Of a stretch of DNA of 64,000 nt, positions 63,909 to 64,000 are shown one piece after another (the first letter of the stretch is position 1; every line of letters begins with the position of its first letter). The notes beneath the pieces are model-generated. The model was given only the letters and a program-made list of their open reading frames with translations, was not told the DNA's origin and did no database searches. The stretch lies in contig QFXC01000011.1 in the NCBI GenBank assembly GCA_003349885.1, forward strand, positions 878,360-942,359, in the 5' to 3' direction. A program made the position numbers and the translations under genes. The DNA is from an endosymbiont of Galathealinum brachiosum (lineage in GTDB: Bacteria; Pseudomonadota; Gammaproteobacteria; SZUA-229).

Positions 63909-64000
63909 TCGTTAAGGCAAACGGGTCGTTAGCTGAAAGGTTAAACGAAAAAGACGGCAAGGAAAGTTAAAGAAAACGCTTTACAGGTTACTGAAAAACG
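63909..64000 (+). other. Probable rRNA leader, cut by the window edge
   Basis: About 90 bases of leader with purine-rich runs and no open frame. CGCTTTACA near 63979 is loosely like a boxA antitermination signal. The 16S gene would begin beyond position 64000. Confidence 0.5.

Overview
The window is about 64 kb of a chromosome with moderate to low GC content. It looks like a free-living, probably marine, gammaproteobacterium. The reasons are the rhlB/trxA/rho arrangement (rhlB divergent from trxA, rho downstream), the core genes metG, apbC, dcd, rppH, argC, erpA, anmK, mepM and tyrS, and an rRNA-type promoter and leader directly after tyrS at the right edge. The genus cannot be named from the sequence. 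There is no tRNA, IS element, integrase, prophage or CRISPR array.

Layout. 0-2 kb: a DsbA/FrnE-like oxidoreductase, a small periplasmic protein and a TauE/SafE permease. 2.1-5.6 kb: rhlB, trxA and rho, followed by hairpins that include an exact 32-bp palindromic repeat. 5.6-11.5 kb: membrane proteins (MscS channel, K+ channel, AI-2E transporter, HlyD adaptor plus DUF2955 partner). 11.7-21.2 kb: metG, apbC and dcd, with a 5.5-kb stretch of small or poorly known genes between metG and apbC. 21.4-29.5 kb: signalling (HDOD protein, receiver protein, HDOD-GGDEF diguanylate cyclase, and a response regulator / periplasmic binding protein / sensor kinase trio). 29.6-33.3 kb: Ig-like lipoprotein, small beta-barrel, HAD phosphatase, rppH and hemJ. 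33.5-36.2 kb: argC, a DUF6776 protein, bactofilin and erpA. 36.3-58.7 kb: a large accessory block. 58.7-64 kb: anmK, mepM, a CapA lipoprotein, tyrS and the rrn promoter.

The most interesting part is 36.3-58.7 kb. From memory, argC, DUF6776, bactofilin, erpA, anmK, mepM, tyrS and rrn are neighbours in Pseudomonas. Here about 22 kb separates erpA from anmK. The block is two back-to-back gene sets around a 420-bp control region. The leftward set encodes three c-haem-motif proteins (one HzsA-related, one with a LamG-like region), a Tat-exported protein, ApbE flavin transferase, two predicted outer-membrane barrels (one with an SH3 domain), a TlpA-like thioredoxin, a DUF4266 lipoprotein and a DUF3570 barrel. 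The rightward set encodes TPR proteins and lipoproteins, an ExbB/TolQ-type channel, two ExbD/TolR-type proteins and a TonB-like protein with an AgmX/PglI-type C-terminus. That is the gene content of Myxococcus Agl-Glt/Nfs envelope machines. I infer that a proton-driven trans-envelope machine is paired with a surface redox or export module. The pairing is inference and has not been shown.

Co-directional genes in the block are tightly packed (gaps under 75 bp, several overlaps), so each strand is probably one or two operons. The four-gene signalling area upstream could regulate surface behaviour through c-di-GMP, but nothing in the sequence ties it to the block.
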